Assembly: GCA_938084565.1 (NCBI GenBank)
Contig: CALKEU010000003.1
Location: 50,001 to 114,000, forward strand
DNA from: Candidatus Kapaibacterium sp.
Lineage (GTDB): Bacteria; Bacteroidota; Ignavibacteria; Kapaibacteriales; HRBIN21
Direction of reading: 5' to 3'
DNA: 64,000 nucleotides
Positions within the stretch are counted from its first letter, which is position 1, and each line of letters begins with the position of its first letter. The notes beneath the pieces were generated by a model. It saw only the letters and a program-made list of their open reading frames with translations. It ran no database searches and had not been told where the DNA came from. The translations under genes and the position numbers were made by a program. Shown piece by piece: positions 61,961 through 64,000 of the stretch.

Positions 61961-64000
61961 GGCGCAGTTCAGCCAATCCACGAAGCGAGGCTGCGGCTGC
62001 GGCAAGGGTTGTGAAGAAGGGAATGCGGTAGCGCATGGCTATCCGCCCCATGATGTGCTCATCGTAGCGGGCGTTCTCACCCAGAGGGGTGTTGATGAGG
62101 ATGTCCACTTTGCCGTCGGTGATGTAGTCGATAATGCTGGGCCGTCCTTCGTAGTGTTTCCGCACGGGTGTCACTGGGAGCCCATGGCGCTGGAGGAAAG
62201 CAGCCGTTCCGCCGGTGGCCCACAGTTCGAAGCCTAGCTCCAAATATCCTCGGGCAATCTCGACCGCCTGGGGGGTCTTGTCGTAGTCAGCAAGCGAAAT
62301 GAACACTCGCCCGCCCTCGGTCGGAATACGATTCCCGGCAGCTAGGTGAGCCTTAATCAGCGCGCGTCCGAAGGAACTATCGATCCCCATCACTTCACCG
62401 GTTGAGCGCATCTCTGGTCCTGGAAAGACGTGCACCTGTGGGAACTTGGTGAAGGGGAAGACGGACTCTTTGACGGCCACGTGTCCGAGATGGAGGCGAA
62501 ATTCGGAGACGGGGATTTGGCTCAGTCGTTCGCCCAGCATCGCACGGATGGAGAGCTCAATGATCGGGATACCAGTAGCCTTGGTGACGAAGGGCATCGT
62601 GCGCGACGCCCGCGGGTTAGCCTCCAGAACATAGATGGTGCCCTGGTGGATGGCGTACTGAATGTTGAGGGGACCGATGACGTGAAGTGCACGGGCAATG
62701 CGGCGCGTGTAGTCGCAGAGCTTCTCGAAGTGCTCCAGTGTCAAATTGAAGGGCGGCAGCACGCAGGTGGAATCTCCAGAATGGATGCCCGCTTCCTCGA
62801 TGTGTTGGAGCACCCCGGCAATGAGCACTGTTTCCCCGTCACTGACAGCGTCGACATCGAATTCATCGGCGTGTTCCAGGAAGCGATCGATGAGCACGGG
62901 GCGTTCCGGGAAGACGGAGAAAGCCTGGCGCACGTAGCGGCGCAGCATTTCTTCGCGGTAGCAAATCTGCATGGCTCGCCCCCCGAGCACGTAAGAGGGG
63001 CGAACGAGAACCGGGTAGCCGATACGGCGGGCGATGGCACAAGCTTCCTCTTCCGAGCGAGCTGCCCCCCATGGCGGGCAGGGGATGTGAAGCTCTTGGA
63101 GGAGGCGGGCGAAGCGCTCGCGGTCTTCAGCCAAGTCGATCCCCTCGGGTGTGGTGCCCAGAAGAGGGAATCCGGCAGCTTGGATTCGATGAGCCAGCCG
63201 CAGAGGGGTCTGCCCACCGAGGGTGACGATGACACCGTCGGGGCGTTCGTGCTCAAGGACGTTGAGCACGTCTTCGGCAGTCAGGGGTTCAAAGTAGAGC
63301 TTGTCCACCGTGTCGTAGTCCGTGGAAACCGTCTCCGGGTTGCAGTTGACCATGATAGCCTCATAGCCCAGGCGGCGGAGCGTGAAGATGCCGTGGACGC
63401 AGCAGTAATCGAATTCGATGCCCTGCCCAATGCGGTTGGGTCCGCTGCCGAGGATGACCACTTTGCGGCGCCGGGAAGCCCGGGCCTCATTCTCGCCCGG
63501 GGCGTATGTGGAGTAGTGGTAAGGAGTTTCGGAAGCGAACTCAGCCGCGCAGGTATCGACCGTCTTGTAGACAGGGCGGATATTGTACCGTCGGCGGAAA
63601 GCGGCCACCTCCTCCTCTGAGCAACTGGCCAGGGTAGCCAGCTGTCGGTCAGAGAAGCCGAGGGCTTTGAGAGAGCGGAGGTGGTCCGGCCCCAGCTGCT
63701 CCAAGAGTGCTGTACCGGAGCACTGCGTCTGGTGGCGTTGCGCCAGGACATGGTGGGCAGCCTGCACGATTTCCCGACACTGTTCGATAAACCACGGGTC
63801 GTAGCCGGTCAAACGGTGGATCTCCTCCGTGCTCATGCCCAGGCGGAGGGCGTCGCAGAGGTCGAAGAGGGAACGGGAGTGGCGGCGGCGGAGGCGAGCT
63901 CGCAAGGGTTCCCGCTCTTCCTCGCTTAAGGCTTGCAGGTATTCGGGGCGGTCGAAGCCGAACCCGAAACGCCCCTGCTCCAGGCTCCGGATAGCCTTCT
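61914..64000 (-). CDS. carB: carbamoyl-phosphate synthase large subunit, C-terminal two thirds
   Basis: About 695 residues; the frame is open to the window edge (KAIRSLEQGRFGFGFD at the 64000 end), so the N-terminal ATP-grasp domain lies outside. Present are the oligomerisation domain (TGYDPWFIEQCREIV), the second ATP-grasp (VVILGSGPNRIGQGIEFDYCCVH, VRPSYVLGGRAMQI, VLEANPRASRTMPFVTKATGIP) and the C-terminal MGS-like regulatory domain (GRVFISLADYDKTPQAVEIARGYLELGFELWATGGTAAFL). It makes carbamoyl phosphate for pyrimidine and arginine. An apparent start at 63905 is internal. Confidence 0.97.
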   Translation of the reverse strand, partial: KAIRSLEQGRFGFGFDRPEYLQALSEEEREPLRARLRRRHSRSLFDLCDALRLGMSTEEIHRLTGYDPWFIEQCREIVQAAHHVLAQRHQTQCSGTALLEQLGPDHLRSLKALGFSDRQLATLASCSEEEVAAFRRRYNIRPVYKTVDTCAAEFASETPYHYSTYAPGENEARASRRRKVVILGSGPNRIGQGIEFDYCCVHGIFTLRRLGYEAIMVNCNPETVSTDYDTVDKLYFEPLTAEDVLNVLEHERPDGVIVTLGGQTPLRLAHRIQAAGFPLLGTTPEGIDLAEDRERFARLLQELHIPCPPWGAARSEEEACAIARRIGYPVLVRPSYVLGGRAMQICYREEMLRRYVRQAFSVFPERPVLIDRFLEHADEFDVDAVSDGETVLIAGVLQHIEEAGIHSGDSTCVLPPFNLTLEHFEKLCDYTRRIARALHVIGPLNIQYAIHQGTIYVLEANPRASRTMPFVTKATGIPIIELSIRAMLGERLSQIPVSEFRLHLGHVAVKESVFPFTKFPQVHVFPGPEMRSTGEVMGIDSSFGRALIKAHLAAGNRIPTEGGRVFISLADYDKTPQAVEIARGYLELGFELWATGGTAAFLQRHGLPVTPVRKHYEGRPSIIDYITDGKVDILINTPLGENARYDEHIMGRIAMRYRIPFFTTLAAAAASLRGLAELRHAELHVKPLQEYHAE

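Noticed and set aside
62430-63620. Plus-strand 396-residue frame inside carB
   Set aside because: Antisense to conserved ATP-grasp sequence; its translation has no recognisable domain.
61914-63905. carB start at 63905
   Set aside because: The frame stays open to the window edge and continues with conserved CarB sequence, so that position is internal.

Overview
The window is a GC-rich, very tightly packed bacterial chromosome segment with about 57 protein genes, one tRNA and almost no free space. Several features place it in the FCB superphylum (Bacteroidota/Chlorobiota side): a secreted protein with a type IX secretion C-terminal sorting domain, a DUF6029-like outer-membrane protein beside a TlpA thioredoxin, a type III glutamine synthetase, and a recurrent -7 element of the TANNTTTG kind in front of genes. 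High GC, frequent ATGA overlaps and the HpnC/HpnD pair suggest a lineage near Chlorobiota/Kapabacteria/Ignavibacteria. That placement is inference. No IS element, prophage, CRISPR array or rRNA was seen, so this is core chromosome.

Layout. 1-4750 (+): end of folK, dnaG primase, a YbbR-domain protein and an AMP-forming acyl ligase. 4742-8304 (-): mtgA, ispD, rodA, purC (cell wall, isoprenoid, purine). 8415-9565 (+): an orphan ABC ATPase and tRNA-Arg(CCT). 9527-15017 (-): a two-gene phosphorelay of a 1442-residue multi-PAS/GAF kinase followed by a receiver-kinase hybrid. 15070-19275 (-): pdxH, def, a HAD hydrolase and a YfhO-type membrane protein, chained by 4-bp overlaps. 19354-21548 (-): a NadA-like protein with altered active-site residues, a PduO-type cobalamin adenosyltransferase and a metallo-beta-lactamase-fold hydrolase. 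21632-25630 (-): a six-gene overlapping operon from an XRE-cupin regulator through a 2H phosphoesterase, exported protein, Maf and sugar-ABC permease to a divergent PlsY. 25701-27265 (+): an SDR, DedA and a small peptide. 27258-28967 (-): the T9SS cargo protein and pth. 29092-32300 (+): an exported protein and alaS.

32295-39226 (-): a seven-gene chain (tlpA, DUF6029, dicarboxylate symporter, yggS, PNP, a lipoprotein, pta). 39344-43682 (+): a zinc-ribbon protein, purL, coaE, a hotdog thioesterase and ftsE. 43669-48358 (-): an OmpA/PD40 protein, recX, glnN and an Lrp regulator. 48359-48684 is the longest gene-free stretch; it holds a promoter, a terminator and structured RNA that together look like a ~100-nt small RNA gene. 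48685-54113 (-): polA, hpnD, hpnC, nuoK, nuoJ. 54172-64000 (-): an EF-G paralogue, purN, an unrecognised Rossmann protein, metE, prmC and the 3' part of carB.

The genes serve mainly purine/pyrimidine, folate/one-carbon, isoprenoid/squalene and cell-envelope metabolism. No single dramatic new system stands out. The items I rate most worth checking are the small-RNA locus at 48451-48587, the NadA-like protein with substituted catalytic residues, the unknown 557-residue Rossmann protein between purN and metE, and the output-less sensor kinase pair.
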